A stretch of DNA of 64,000 bases from Hypholoma sublateritium FD-334 SS-4. Lineage: Eukaryota; Basidiomycota; Agaricomycetes; Agaricales; Strophariaceae. The translations under genes and the position numbers were made by a program. Each line of letters begins with the position of its first letter. Position 1 is the first letter of the stretch. Shown piece by piece: positions 1-11,150 of this stretch. The notes beneath the pieces were generated by a model, which saw nothing but the letters and a program-made list of their open reading frames with translations, was not told where the DNA came from and did not search any database. The DNA is taken from NCBI GenBank assembly GCA_000827495.1, contig KN817542.1, positions 170,178 through 234,177 on the forward strand. Direction: 5' to 3'.

Positions 1-6
1 ACCATC

Positions 7-789
7 GTGTCTGATTTCTTCGGTTTGTGGAGCAGGGATCACGAGCACATGGATTCCTTGCCCAAGGGTGTACGCAGTTCCGTGACGAGCAGTGTGTTTT
101 CCACCTATTTTTCAGAATCGTCGTCCTCGCTTTCTGTGCNGTCTACTCGAACCAGTTCCCCCTCCGAAAATATTCCCTCTTCTCTGCCGAATTCTCCAGC
201 AAAGAAGCAATCCAGATCCAGCACAGGCTCGACGGAATGGCCTCGGTCACTGACCAGCGACATCACGGAAGTCACACGTTACCCACAATCTAAGCNCTCC
301 AGCGTAATCAGCGTCGACACGATCTCTGATGCGCAAATCATTACCAGACCTTGCNGCCGGCCAATCTCTTCCTCGTCNGATTCGTCTTCGACTCATTCCG
401 ATGGAAGTTCAGATTCATCTTCTGTATCTTCNACCACTCCCGCCATCGTTGAAGACATGACTATTGTCTTTGGCCATGATCCTCAGTTGAGCGACCGCCC
501 ACATTCTATCCTGGAAGTCTTCCCAGAGGAACNCGATATGTTGGCNAAATCCGGCAAATCCCCAGACTACTCGACAGGCCTCCTTCGACGACCGAGGGCT
601 TCGCCTTCGGACCGCCGAACTAATCGCACCTGGTCGATAGTCGAAATGCCTTCAAGTCATCCCAATGGCATCAATTCAGGTATGTCCTTGTGGTCGTTCA
701 TTACGCAAACAAGTTCTGATTTTGTTTGCAGGCAGAAATGCATGAGAATCATGGCAAATGACCGATTCCATGGACAAGAGCGCCAGTGA
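7..789 (+). CDS. Serine-rich reading frame of unknown function in the transposon region, probably partial
   Basis: I do not recognise this protein. The frame is open from the window edge with a GTG at its start, so the true start probably lies upstream. It is about 240 residues, low in complexity, and rich in Ser, Thr and Pro with clusters of acidic and basic residues. A likely intron (GTATGT to TTTGCAG, about 680-731) would end the protein shortly after the splice. It contains seven ambiguous bases like the rest of the element. It sits directly upstream of the truncated transposase, where the N-terminal half of such a transposase would be expected. It is therefore either an accessory element protein or unrelated sequence joined by rearrangement. 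No domain or targeting signal is visible. Confidence 0.35.
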   Translation: MSDFFGLWSRDHEHMDSLPKGVRSSVTSSVFSTYFSESSSSLSVXSTRTSSPSENIPSSLPNSPAKKQSRSSTGSTEWPRSLTSDITEVTRYPQSKXSSVISVDTISDAQIITRPCXRPISSSXDSSSTHSDGSSDSSSVSXTTPAIVEDMTIVFGHDPQLSDRPHSILEVFPEEXDMLXKSGKSPDYSTGLLRRPRASPSDRRTNRTWSIVEMPSSHPNGINSGMSLWSFITQTSSDFVCRQKCMRIMANDRFHGQERQ

Positions 790-943
790 AATCATGGCAG
801 GTCCGATCAGGTCCCAAGTATTCAAAGTCGCGATGGTATCATGATCTATTGTTAACCTTTCTTCTTCTTTCGCCCATTTTTCTCTACTCTTTTTGCTCTA
901 TCTTATAATCTGACGACAGCATGCTGATACTGCATTTGTCAGC

Positions 944-2698
944 CGTTCACAAACGACTTTCCACGAGCAGACATCCATGAACTCCTCTCGCCTGACATTC
1001 TCCACCAGATCATCAAAGGAGCATTTAAGGACCATCTTGTCACTTGGGTAGAAGCCTACTTGGTTAAGACACATGGTCGACAGAAAGCTGATGAGATTTT
1101 GTCTGATATTGACCNGCGGTATGAATTTCAAATATTATATATCTCTATACATGACTCAATGTGACGTAAAATTATNAGCATTGCTGCAGTTCCTCCATTT
1201 CCTGGGTTGCGCCGGTTTCCTCAAGGCCGAGGTTTCAAGCAATGGACTGGTGATGATTCAAAGGCTTTGATGAAGGTATGCTGCCTATGCGCATGTTATG
1301 GTTACNCCAATGTATTTTTATTGAGTTCCCCCTATAGGTTTTTCTTCCTGCAATTGCTGGGCATGTCCCATCGCAAATTGTCAAGGCACTCCATGCTTTC
1401 CTAGAATTCTGTTACATTGCAAGGAAGAACGTCCATGACGAAACCACTCTTTCGAACCTAAAAAATGCATTAGATTGTTTCCATCACTTTCGTACTATAT
1501 TTCAGGAATCCGGGGTGCGCCCTCAGGGCTTCTCACCATTGCCANGTCAGCATGCCATGGTTCACTATCCGTCACTTATCCNTTTATTTGGTGCACCAAA
1601 TGGCCTATGTTCTTCAATCACCNAGTCTAAGCACATCAAAGCCGTCAAGGAACCGTGGCGTAGATCCAACCATTTCNATGCAATAATGCAGATGATGATT
1701 ACCAATCAACGACTCGATAAAATCTGGGCCATGCAGGTGGACTTCACGAGGCGTCAAATGCTCAAGGGGTCAATAGGTANGCCCTTTCAAAGCTCACTTT
1801 ATATGCACAAGATTTATTGAAGAATTATTTCTAATTGATTCTCAGCATNGCTAGAGCAAAACCCTTCAACTTTGGCTTCGGTTGCCGGGACTAATCACAA
1901 TGCAGAGGATGATGAGGATGGTGTGTCTGAAGGCTCAGCTGCCTTAGGCTCTGTCAAACTTGCTCAAAAGCCAGGTATGTTAGAATGTAATACTGTTTGC
2001 AATTGTCAGCTTATAAGTGTTCATTACTCCCAGCTCGTGGCTATCCTCNATACCTCGCACCTCTGGGACAGCACTTGGGATACCCAGACCTACACAAGCT
2101 TGTCCGCCGCTTCTTGTATGACCGTACTATACATGNNGGTGCACAAGTGGGAGGTGCTGCCATCTCGCTTGACCTCTGTCCCCAATTTGAAGGTCCAGTT
2201 TCGGTATTTCATTCTGCTATAGCAAGATATTACGCCCCGAGCGACCCATGCGGATCTGGTGGCATGCACAAAGAACGGATTCNTGCTANGCCCCGTTGGC
2301 GAGGCGGCTATCCCCGCTACGACTGTGTCTTCATTCTGAACGATCCGTCAATACCCGGCTTTNGGGGTCTTCTTGCTGCACGCGTAAGATTATTATTCTC
2401 NTTCAAACATGAAGGCGTCTACTACCCCTGTGCGCTTGTTAGCTGGTTTTCACCTGCCNGTGAACTTCCTGACGACGATACAGGCATGTGGGTTGTAGCG
2501 CCAACTTTGGATCAACNCGAAAAAGAGGTGATGTCTGTTGTTCATCTTGACTGCATTGTCCGCGGCGCACACCTCATTGGCATTGCTGGCAAAAATTACC
2601 TACCACACCATTTCCATTTTTCAGACTCTTTAGACNCATTCTCTTCATTCTATATCAATAAATTTGCTGATCATCATGCATTTGAAATAGCATGCTAA
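944..2698 (+). pseudogene. Plavaka/KDZ-type transposase, C-terminal half only
   Basis: Five exons read as one protein: about 944-1118, 1179-1275, 1338-1776, 1846-1974 and 2034-2698. The text follows the agaricomycete transposase pattern: LLSPDILHQIIKGAFKDH, then FPQGRGFKQWTGDDSKALMK, then LFGAPNGLCSSIT and KHIKAVKEPWRRS, and at the end FHFSDSLD with NKFADHHAFEIA. Family members are far longer, with a zinc-finger or cysteine-rich N-terminus and the main catalytic part before this point. Here only an unrelated serine-rich frame lies upstream, so the copy is 5'-truncated. Splice sites are intact and the few odd codons are all at N positions, so the copy looks fairly young. It probably cannot transpose on its own. 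The family name is from pattern recognition, not a search. Confidence 0.75.
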
Positions 2699-2887
2699 TA
2701 TCATTTCTATAATCTCAGTACTTATGTATACTTTCACAACATAACTTGTACTGTAAAACTATAATTTTCCGTGTTGTCTTAACACGCAATNGCCTTAATT
2801 ATCAACTACTTAATCTCGCTCGAGCTTGTGACGCGACTCTGCTCTGTGAACAGTAAGCGGTCACAGCCTGAGGATGTCACTTAATCA

Positions 2888-4763
2888 GTGGCTGGTCTCT
2901 GCCATCGATCCCCATCATCCATGCGGCCACAATCNGAATCTACACCAAGCCCTCCCGTATTTCATGCAAACCTCCCTGTTCCATTGGACTCAGGATTAAA
3001 GCTTCTGTCTAGTGTTGCTGTGAGCGTGGACAGCAGCTTGCTCCATTCGGACTTAGATCACGGTAACGAGTCGGAATCCACGTCCACTGGCACGTCCACG
3101 TCTTCAAGGAGGCACTATTCAAGTTCCTCGGAATCTACAGGTTCCGCATTCGCTGGTAAGTAGCCTGATTCAAAACTCGCTTTTAGAAGTTGGTTCACCC
3201 ACTGCGGGATTAATAGCAACGACTCCGGGTTTGTGTACTACATCCGAGGGAAACCGTCGCCTTGAGCTCACCCCCATCCTCAATTCTGTATCTGCTACTC
3301 CTACGCCACCATTCAGTATGCCCCCCCATTCAGGAGAAGCTATCGATGTATCTATCTCATCGCGCACACCCTCTCCTGCTCCCCAGTTACCGGATCTTGG
3401 CACTCATACGTCTATGGTACCTCAATCGAACTCCCTCGGCTCCTCTACACTGGCATCTCTTCCACCTTCTTCTCCTGCTCTTTCCCCGCCATGGCTAGTC
3501 AACCTGGTCACCGGGTATGAGGCTCAGGTGGCCNTACTTATTGAGACGATCACATCTCTTCAGGATACAGTTGAAAGTCTTCGCAACGACATTAAAACGG
3601 CCAACACCCNGTTGGACACCGAGCNCGCAGAGTGGAAGGAGAAACATGAACACTTGGAAAACAACAATACGGCGTTGACTCACNAGGTTGCCTCACTGCA
3701 AGGAAGCGTTGCGTCTCTCAGAAAAAATATTTCATCTCTCACAACAGAGAGTGTGGCGTCCAGACGCGACCATAATATTACGAAGGCTATGCTTATAGCG
3801 ATTCAACAATGGGCCTTTTCGGATGTAATTTTATGTTTATTTTCTGGTACTGATCGTCAACTGATAACATGTCTACAATTACAGGACAATAACGTTCTCA
3901 CTGCGTTACAGGGCCGGATCATATCTGATGACATTATGAAGTTCATCAGCTGGCTTCTCGAGCTCCCGGGGGTATCGCCGGACCTGTGGAATGGGTCTGC
4001 GATTTTCAGGCAGTGGCTTGATAAGGAAGCTGCGGCAGCTATGCAGAAGATGAAAGCCACNCAAAACCCTGAGCCAATACACGAGGATTCGGTANGCAAG
4101 GCNATTCTCCGAGAAAAATTATGGCCGTTCATTTCCCAAACTCCTGAAAAACGAGGAAAACGACATGGTTCCATGCCCAATCTCCCATTCAAGGAGGCTG
4201 TCAGTTTAATTTACGACTCTTCCGAGGCACTGGACGCGCTCACAATGAAGAAGTATATTATTCGAGAGGAGGGAAATTATGGTGCCCACAACCTCATCTC
4301 CTTGCAGCNATTTGCCAAACAAATGGAGGGTCACAACAGCTACATGGGCGAGGAACCCACCAAGGCNATGAAGGTTTTCATCGACGTCTTCTCCCACATA
4401 GTTGATTTTATGCCGCAAATTCCACCNCCCGCTGGAAGTACAATTTGGCCTGNAGCTGCACCAGCAACGACACCAACAGGGCCAGATTTGACATCAGCAA
4501 CACCGGCAGCATCTGCGACAGCATCATGGCCGCCATCACCGTCCGTTTTGGGACCAGCACCGGCATCAGTACCTGTACCTTCACCTGTGTCGGCGTCAAC
4601 AGCTCGGGGTCGTGGAGCCNCAGCAATGTCAACAGCTCGGGGTCATGGAACCCCATCACCATCTGCTCNCCCTGGAGGTCCATCATCTTCTGCTCATCGT
4701 GGAGCCCGGTCATCATCTGCTCGTCCTAGAGGTTCTCATTCTCGCTCGGATAGAGGGAAATAG
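2888..4763 (+). CDS. Uncharacterised coiled-coil and low-complexity protein in the transposon region
   Basis: I do not recognise this protein. A first exon (about 2888-3153) encodes a Ser/Thr-rich stretch. It joins a long frame through a very short possible intron (GTAAGT to TTTTAG, about 31 bp), which is short for this genome, so that join is uncertain. A 60 bp in-frame intron is likely near 3825-3884. The middle has heptad-like repeats with alternating Leu and charged residues (about 3530-3770), indicating a coiled coil. The last 100 residues are repeats rich in Ser, Arg, Gly and Pro. The gene carries the same scattered N positions as the transposase and follows it by about 190 bp on the same strand. 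It may be an accessory transposon frame or a passenger gene. Confidence 0.45.
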
Positions 4764-5148
4764 TCGTGAGGGCACTACANAATCCATGTATGTAACCTCT
4801 TGAGTCGGTTGTCTTTCAGGCTAGATATTTTGTTGTGCCCACCTTATATTTGCCCAATATTGCACCATGTACTTCGGACTTGTAATCATCTTGGAGATGT
4901 AAATATGATGTTCTAACTTCTTAGTGAATCTTAGTTCTGCCCCTGTTAAGACTGAAGACTGCCTAACGAGCAATAAGACCTTAATTATGTCTTAAACATC
5001 TTACATAAGACTTAAGGTCCCGAAGTGATTTTGCCCTTTTGCTGATGTGAGGCAAACGCAAAACAAACGCCAGAAAGCTTTTGTCAACCAAACTTCGCGG
5101 GTCCCGAGACTCTTCGTCAACCTGAAGGTCAATGTATAACCCCATATA
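4764..5148. other. Gap between transposon and PAN6
   Basis: No gene is visible. It holds the 3' region of the transposon-associated frame and the presumed promoter of pantothenate synthetase. The last ambiguous base lies at about 4780, so the repeat probably ends here. Confidence 0.5.
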
Positions 5149-6363
5149 ATGCCACCCTTCTTCCGCTTCCGATTTGAATCCCGTTGTTTGTCGATTTTCC
5201 GAGCTACAAAAGCATCATCGAGCCACATTTACGGCAATATACCGGCAAGAGGAATGTCATCCAATGCTAACAAGCTACCACCATCATCGATACCCATCTT
5301 TACTACGGTTTCGGCCTATCGATCATGGCGGAGGGAGGCCTTTCGGAACAACAGGACAGTCGGATATGTACCAACGATGGGTGCACTCCACGAGGGACAT
5401 CTCACTCTGGGTATGTTGCAATTGACCGTGTTTTCGCTCGTCTAAATTTTGCACAGTCCGGAAATCTCTTGCAGAGAACGATCTAACAGTGGTTTCAATA
5501 TTTGTGAACCCTGCTCAGTTCGCTCCCCATGAGGACCTAGCCACCTATCCTCGGACCCTACCAAAGGACCTCGAACTCCTCGTAGCGGAAAAAATATCCG
5601 CGAGTGACACTGTGCGGACGCCCTCGGCCGTGTTTCTACCCAGTGTGCCGGAAATGTATCCGTCCGGCATCGTGCAGAACGTCGCAGAGCAACTGGGTAC
5701 ATTCGTGGAAGTGAAGGGATATGGGCACCAAATGGAGGGCGTGAGCAGGCCCACCTTCTTCCGTGGCGTCGCCACCGTTGTAACGAAGCTGTTCAACGCG
5801 ATTGAAGTGTGTTATGTCACTTATTTCCCCCGTCTTTCTCAATATGAATTTCTTAACAGCCTACAAACGCGTATTTCGGACAAAAGGACATCCAGCAAGC
5901 CCTGCTTCTGAAGCGCATGTGCAACGACCTGCTCCTCTCCCACCCCGAGCCGCAGAACCTGCATATTGTCCCGACCGCTCGAGACCCCGTCGACGGCCTT
6001 GCACTCTCGTCAAGGAACGCCTACCTGACAGTCTCCGGGCGCGCAGTCGCGCCGACACTGCGCCAGGCACTTCAGGTAGCTGAGGCCGCTTGGAACGCGG
6101 GTCACCCGAAGCGCGAGTGCATCGCACAGGCCAAGAAGGTCGTGGACACGCGTGCAGAGGAGGCTAAAGCGGCAGGGCTACAGGTCTTGATCAAGCTGGA
6201 CTACCTGGAGATGAACGATGCGAACGATTTCGAAGTTCTGGATTCGGTGACCCTCAAAACGGCTGGAGATCTTGTAATTCTCAGCGGCGCGTTGTATGTC
6301 GACAAGACGCGCCTGATCGACAATATTCTTCTGGGTGACAGCAATAACGTACTCGCCGCGTAG
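5149..6363 (+). CDS. PAN6: Pantothenate synthetase (pantoate--beta-alanine ligase)
   Basis: The enzyme joins pantoate and beta-alanine using ATP, the last step of vitamin B5 synthesis and so of coenzyme A supply. Three exons (5149-5410, 5457-5806, 5860-6363) give 371 residues with consistent phases. The ATP-binding signature PTMGALHEGH is at residues 75-84, followed by VSIFVNPAQF, then FGQKD just after intron 2, then DGLALSSRN. The core matches the bacterial PanC fold of about 280 residues. The extra N-terminus is rich in Arg and Ser with a single Glu, which could be a mitochondrial presequence. A second in-frame ATG at residue 36 would give a protein without it, so the start is open. Fungal homologues are usually called PAN6. 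Confidence 0.95.
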
Positions 6364-7372
6364 TCTGTATCTACATGTTGCGATACTGCATCGGCAGACA
6401 AAGAGAAGTCTAGAGGAGAATCCGGTGGATAGACTTGGGCCACTCAAACGACGACACTTACCAAGTGTTCGGGCTATTGGTAGAGGGACTAATGGTAGCT
6501 CCATTTAGGCACCTGGTAATAGCTGAAAATGAAAAGCGCAGAAAAGGAGAAGTCATCGAAGGGACCATTTTTATCGTAACCCAACTACATTTCCTCTAGA
6601 TCTCACTATGCTGCGCCAACATCTTGCCCTCAGAACTGTCCACGGTTGAGTGCCTGCTTTCCCGTTGGATCACCAGTATGGCAAAAGTGAAAAGACCCGG
6701 TGTCTAGTACATGAGTAAAGCATGAGCGGGAGGAATGGTGCCGATTACGATCCCAGTTGAAGGACGCCGAAAACAAGGTGATACTGTCCGTGAGATTGTC
6801 ATCCACTGACATTCTGCTGAAAGGGATTATATGTGGGAAAGGAGGAAAAGGAGGGCATCCTCGGGGTCTAATCAAGTCTGCAAGGGGAAACGCCAGCTTG
6901 CAGTGGATTGGTAGTTGTCAGAAAGTTGAGTCTAGTTGAGCGCTGGGTGACGAGCGTTGGTTGGCGTTGAGCAGTGCCGATTGCCAGAGCCACTAGATCA
7001 GAAATCGTTTAGGTCTTCAATTGTGGAGCGCCTTTTCAACGAGATCCAAAGATAGTACTCCAGCACATAAAGCCGTGGTACAGGTTGTAGCAGATTGTAA
7101 CTTGTAGCTGATGAAGTTCAAGGATAAGACAAGGATGATAAGAATCTAATTGTGCCAATGACGGCGTATGCCGTAATGCGTCGACTGACCGCGGCAACGC
7201 TATTGTAATCTTTGCCTTTGTCCTTTCCATATGTTCCTTTCATAAGCTTTCATAGCGTCATCCACCTGGGCTTTCCGCAATCAATATAAATGACAGTTTA
7301 ACGTTCAACGTTGCACAACCATTCCTTTGCTACATTTCACCAAACCCCTCTTTCTGACCGAGACGATAGACG
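6364..7372. other. Intergenic region without recognisable gene
   Basis: I see no supported coding region, RNA gene or clear repeat. Short open frames on both strands lack homology features and splice continuity. Confidence 0.5.
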
Positions 7373-7578
7373 ATGTCCCTCAGCAGGCTGCCCTCGGAGG
7401 TTCTTTATGACATTATCGGATATATTGTCGCGGACTACATCGACATTTCCATTTCTTCTCCGCCCCGGCCGTCCTACCTGAGGCCTTGGAATTTGAGGAT
7501 TATCAACATTGTGCGCCACATCTTCTCCAAGCGCCGTAGTGCGAAAGGCATCCCGCATCCAGTCACTATCGGGTCCGA
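7373..7578 (+). pseudogene. F-box-like gene, 5' part, interrupted by insertion
   Basis: The frame opens at ATG 7373 with a leucine-rich start of the F-box-like type (RLPSEVLYDIIGYIV at residues 5-19), common in agaricomycete multicopy families. Its unbroken homologous part appears to end near 7578. The frame then runs into sequence with an inverted copy about 840 bp downstream, and stops at 7616. The continuation lies in the same frame from 8470. Removing 7579-8469 (891 bp, divisible by three) joins the parts into a single open frame of 481 residues after splicing. I therefore read this as the first exon half of one gene. The family assignment is inference from the N-terminal pattern and from the later VNRMIRQVTLKVVYDALGI segment, which fits where this 5' part would lead. 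Confidence 0.5.
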
Positions 7579-8469
7579 CAGAACCAGTGATATGTCGATT
7601 GGTACCAGTCGGATGTAGCCGGATACATCCGCACCTTCTTTCCGCGCCCCGATAATCGAGTTGGGGGCTACGCAGAGCTCGCACCAAGCTAGCAGAATGA
7701 CTGATTAGTCTTGCTAACCTGTAATCTGGACTGAGCTGTAAAGTGGTTTGAAATAACTCTTATCCACCGACCGGCATTGGATGTTGGACTCTGGAGTTTC
7801 TTTTTATGAACGTCCGAATGATGAACACAGTGTCACAGCGTAGGAAATGTTGTTCACGGCATTTTAGCCGCACTCAACGCAAGCTCAAGCACTCAACTAC
7901 GGAGCTTTGGAGTGATACATGCCGCCACTTAGCAAACGATGGCCGCTCACCAGCACTCGTAAATTAGTGGTAGATCAGTGGGTATGTAGTATGTACTTCA
8001 AGTTTTTTTTTGCTTGCAAACGGCGAGTTGGTGACGCAACAAAGGTTTTAAACGTTGTTTCAAAATTGCAACCTCAATTTGAAGCGCCGGTTGCCTTCGT
8101 AGATAAATTATAATTCTATGTGTAGTGTGACCCTACTGGCATTTCATTGTTGAAGCCTATTGAGTACCCAAAACTTGTTATTAGTGGAGGATAAGTTTGA
8201 TAAAGTACGTGTCATGGCTTGGGGAGACCTGGGGGGCTGAAGGCGCTGAAGAGTCACACCGGTCGGACAGCCGAACTCCTGCAGCAGCAGCCAAGGCCCC
8301 AGCCTGATTTTTTCAACCACTTCATAAATTATCATTAATCACCAATAAATATGTATTTACGCTGTGAAGGAAGACCACCGAAGTCGGATGTAAAAGAAGG
8401 TTCGGCTAAAGCCGATCACATCCGACTGGTACCAATCGACGTATAACTCGACAGAACGGAGTGGTCCGA
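7572..8469. mobile_element. Possible small foldback/MITE-like insertion in an F-box-like gene
   Basis: A 23-base sequence at 7594-7616 recurs exactly as its reverse complement at 8418-8440. Weaker inverted similarity continues inward to about 7650 and 8385. The heptamer GGTCCGA occurs at both outer edges (7572-7578 and 8463-8469) in direct orientation and could be a target-site duplication. No transposase is encoded inside, so this would be a non-autonomous element. The outermost bases of the two arms match less well than the inner 23, which is not typical of terminal inverted repeats. An inverted duplication of local sequence is the alternative. Confidence 0.4.
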
Positions 8470-9934
8470 TTTCACAGAAGGCGACTTTGTTAAAGTGCTC
8501 GACCTTTTGGCAGAAGGGAAGCACCCGGACGAAATTTCTAGCGATGAACAGCACAAGAAGCTTCAAGTAGATGACATCAATTTCGCAGGCGATCGTACTG
8601 AAGACGAGGACATTTTCGATAGCGATGATGAACAGGAAGACGACGACGAGGAATCAAACGAAGACGACGATGTTTGGGAGGACGACGATGAAGACAGTAG
8701 CTTGGACGAGCATAGCAGCCTTGCTTCCATTGATACTGACTATGAAATTGACTCTGATGACTCCGACAATGATACCGAGGACAATGCATGGAGTCACGAC
8801 GAAGGTGGAGCAACGGCCGAATTTCGTCAGTGGGAGGACATAGAGTCTGCGGAGAAACTTCCTCTTAGCGACATTCAGCCCCTCCTTGGTGTAAATAGAA
8901 TGATCCGACAAGTGACGCTGAAGGTTGTCTACGACGCTCTCGGTATCAAACGAAACAAGAAAGGGAAAAGGTCAGTTGTCCCTCTGTCGAAAATAAGGAC
9001 GCATAACTGACGTATATTCGCGCGTCCAAGCATCCTTGCAAGGGTCGACCGTGTGCTCCATGACTTGCGCAAACGATTCCGCTTAGCCTGCACTGATGGT
9101 TTGGGCATCTCGGACGTATATATACCTGAATTCAAAGGGGTCGAGACCCCCCTCATTGATGCATACCTCACGCTGTCGTTTTCTACCTTCAGTTTGCGCG
9201 AATATAGGGCCATCACTATGCTGTCAATGGACGACAGCATGAAAGAAAACGATAAGGGCTTCCAGGAAATCATGGAAACGCTCAAAGCAACGAAGTATCT
9301 TGCGTTCGGGATCCCCCAATATTCACTTAGCACCCGAATCGCGCAAAGGGCAAAGATTTTCAATGAACGCTACAAAAGATGTACGTCCCTTTTTCCTCAG
9401 CGACAGATCTATTGTCTCATCTATGTCACAGATATATCATGTTTGAAGTATATCGTACACATCCGCAATGCCTTCGACGCCGCCATACATATGAGCATGG
9501 GACCTCAGAACAAACCTCAATTCAGTTACAACGAGGTCAGCCACGAACATTTGTAATACTCTACCACCCACCCTCTAACAGTTTCATGTAGACAAATTGC
9601 AGCGCCTTAAGGGACGCAGTCCACAACTTTGTCGTCTTTGACGACAAGTACATGGACAAAGAAATATACGCGGAGATGCCACGACAGCTGATTAAGGTCA
9701 GACGTGCCTTACCTTCTCTAGAGAACTAAGCTAACTCGCCCGTCGCGCTGATAGAGTTTGCCCATCCGCGATATGCTACTTCAAGTCTGCAAGATGCGCA
9801 TTATCCATGAATTTCGCAAGAACGACGATATCCTCAGCGCCGCGCGCGAGGCCGGGGAGTTACTGGATAGGTGGCGGCGCCGGTCTAAGAACTGCAGGAC
9901 CTTCTATGTCGTGCTGTCCAAACCATCTGCCTAG
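8470..9934 (+). pseudogene. F-box-like gene, 3' part after the insertion
   Basis: Five exon parts continue the frame begun at 7373: 8470-8970, 9031-9380, 9432-9535, 9592-9696 and 9755-9934, with stop at 9932-9934. Phases agree throughout. The first part contains a long Asp/Glu-rich tract (about 8590-8790), then LLGVNRMIRQVTLKVVYDALGI. Later exons encode RVDRVLHDLRKRF, TFSLREYRAITML and a basic C-terminal helix rich in Arg. No catalytic motif is visible and the molecular role is unknown; F-box-like proteins usually link substrates to SCF ubiquitin ligases. Splice sites and frame are intact, so decay is slight. A shortened protein could be made from an internal ATG, which would make this a live truncated gene rather than a pseudogene. 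Confidence 0.5.
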
Positions 9935-11150
9935 CAGCGAGCGGCGACACAGAGGAGTTGTACTATACCCGCAGCTGAACACTACATACTTTGCTATCAT
10001 CATCCCGATTTGACCCACTACAGCGTTGCCGAGTGCGTTTACTGTTAACATCTAATATGTAAAATATACCCTTCTTCTTGCCTTCTTTTTAGTCTTGGGA
10101 TACGTGAGCCACGCACTGTGCATCTCAACAACGGCAGTCTGTGACTGTACCCCATATTTATTTATAAATGTAAGAAAGCACTCGAGGCCCGGCGCTCGGC
10201 TGACAAACGCTCACCAGCGCCCCGGTCCCTGGACGCCCGAAATACAACGCACGTCTACCGTGCACTGGCTTCTGCTGCATCTGCAAAATTCTTTTCATCA
10301 CGGCAACTCACTGCGCCTTCATATTTCTGTGCACTCCACTCCGTGTCACAGCCTATCAGCCACGGGCGCAGTCTGTTTACTTTTAGCGATGTTGAAATAT
10401 TGGCGTTGACAGCCGCGCTACTTACCAGTGAAGGCTACGAAGCGCAGCGATCACAGGTATTTCGGCATGGTGCGCACGCGACGGACGCGAGATTTGCAGA
10501 TCGGCATTTGGTACGACTCCCCCGACGCCCGATCTTGCGGGGTAGTGTCGTTCGACGTCGGCGTGCGTTGCCAACCACTTACCAGGTGGCGGTTTCAGCC
10601 ATATTTTTTTCTTGTCCGATTTATAAAATTTATGAGAATAGTAGCTGTGGCACTTATGAGAAATATCAATGCATGTCTTTTATACAGATGGACTATGTGC
10701 ATGCGGGGGTAGGAATGGGATGTACGTGCTGTAGTAGAGGTAATGCGGGACACTAAGGGATACACTGAACCAATCATACACATACGGGCATTCGAGGGTG
10801 CGGGGTGGTACAATGATGTGGCATGCAGAGGGAGGGCAGAGCATATAGAGGACGCGGACGAGAGGGAATGTGATGAGGTGTGAAGGGAAGCGAGGCGCGA
10901 ACGAACGAACAGGCTCCCCGGGCGACCTAGCATTGCGAAGAAACGAAAAAAGGAGACAAGGAAAAAGAAGAGAGATAATAGAGATGATGGGGTACATAGT
11001 GTATAAGGAATACTCTAACAGTCTAGATGCACGTCTGCCGCGAGCCATTAAGAAGGATTAGATGTATAGTTTTGGGTATCCAATCCAGTCAAATTTGGTT
11101 CGCGCCGACCAATGCCGCCCAAGCACCGCCAGCCGCGGCCGCTTAACCCC
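9935..11150. other. Intergenic region without recognisable gene
   Basis: Nothing convincing is seen. Short frames overlap one another on both strands without splice continuity. The right end is the 3' flank of the minus-strand gene at 11151-12083. Confidence 0.5.

Larger units (their letters stand above)
1..4790 (+). mobile_element. Degenerate Plavaka/KDZ-type DNA transposon region (left end outside the window)
   Basis: This stretch holds a serine-rich reading frame, the C-terminal half of a transposase and a coiled-coil reading frame, all on the + strand. It contains about forty single ambiguous bases (N), from position 139 to about 4780, and none occur anywhere else in the window. That is what a collapsed assembly of several similar repeat copies would look like, so I treat the three frames as one repeated element. 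The transposase resembles the large agaricomycete transposase family usually labelled Plavaka or KDZ; the choice between these two related names is from memory. No terminal inverted repeat could be identified, and the left end lies outside the window. The right limit is set only by the last N and the end of the coiled-coil frame. Confidence 0.7.
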
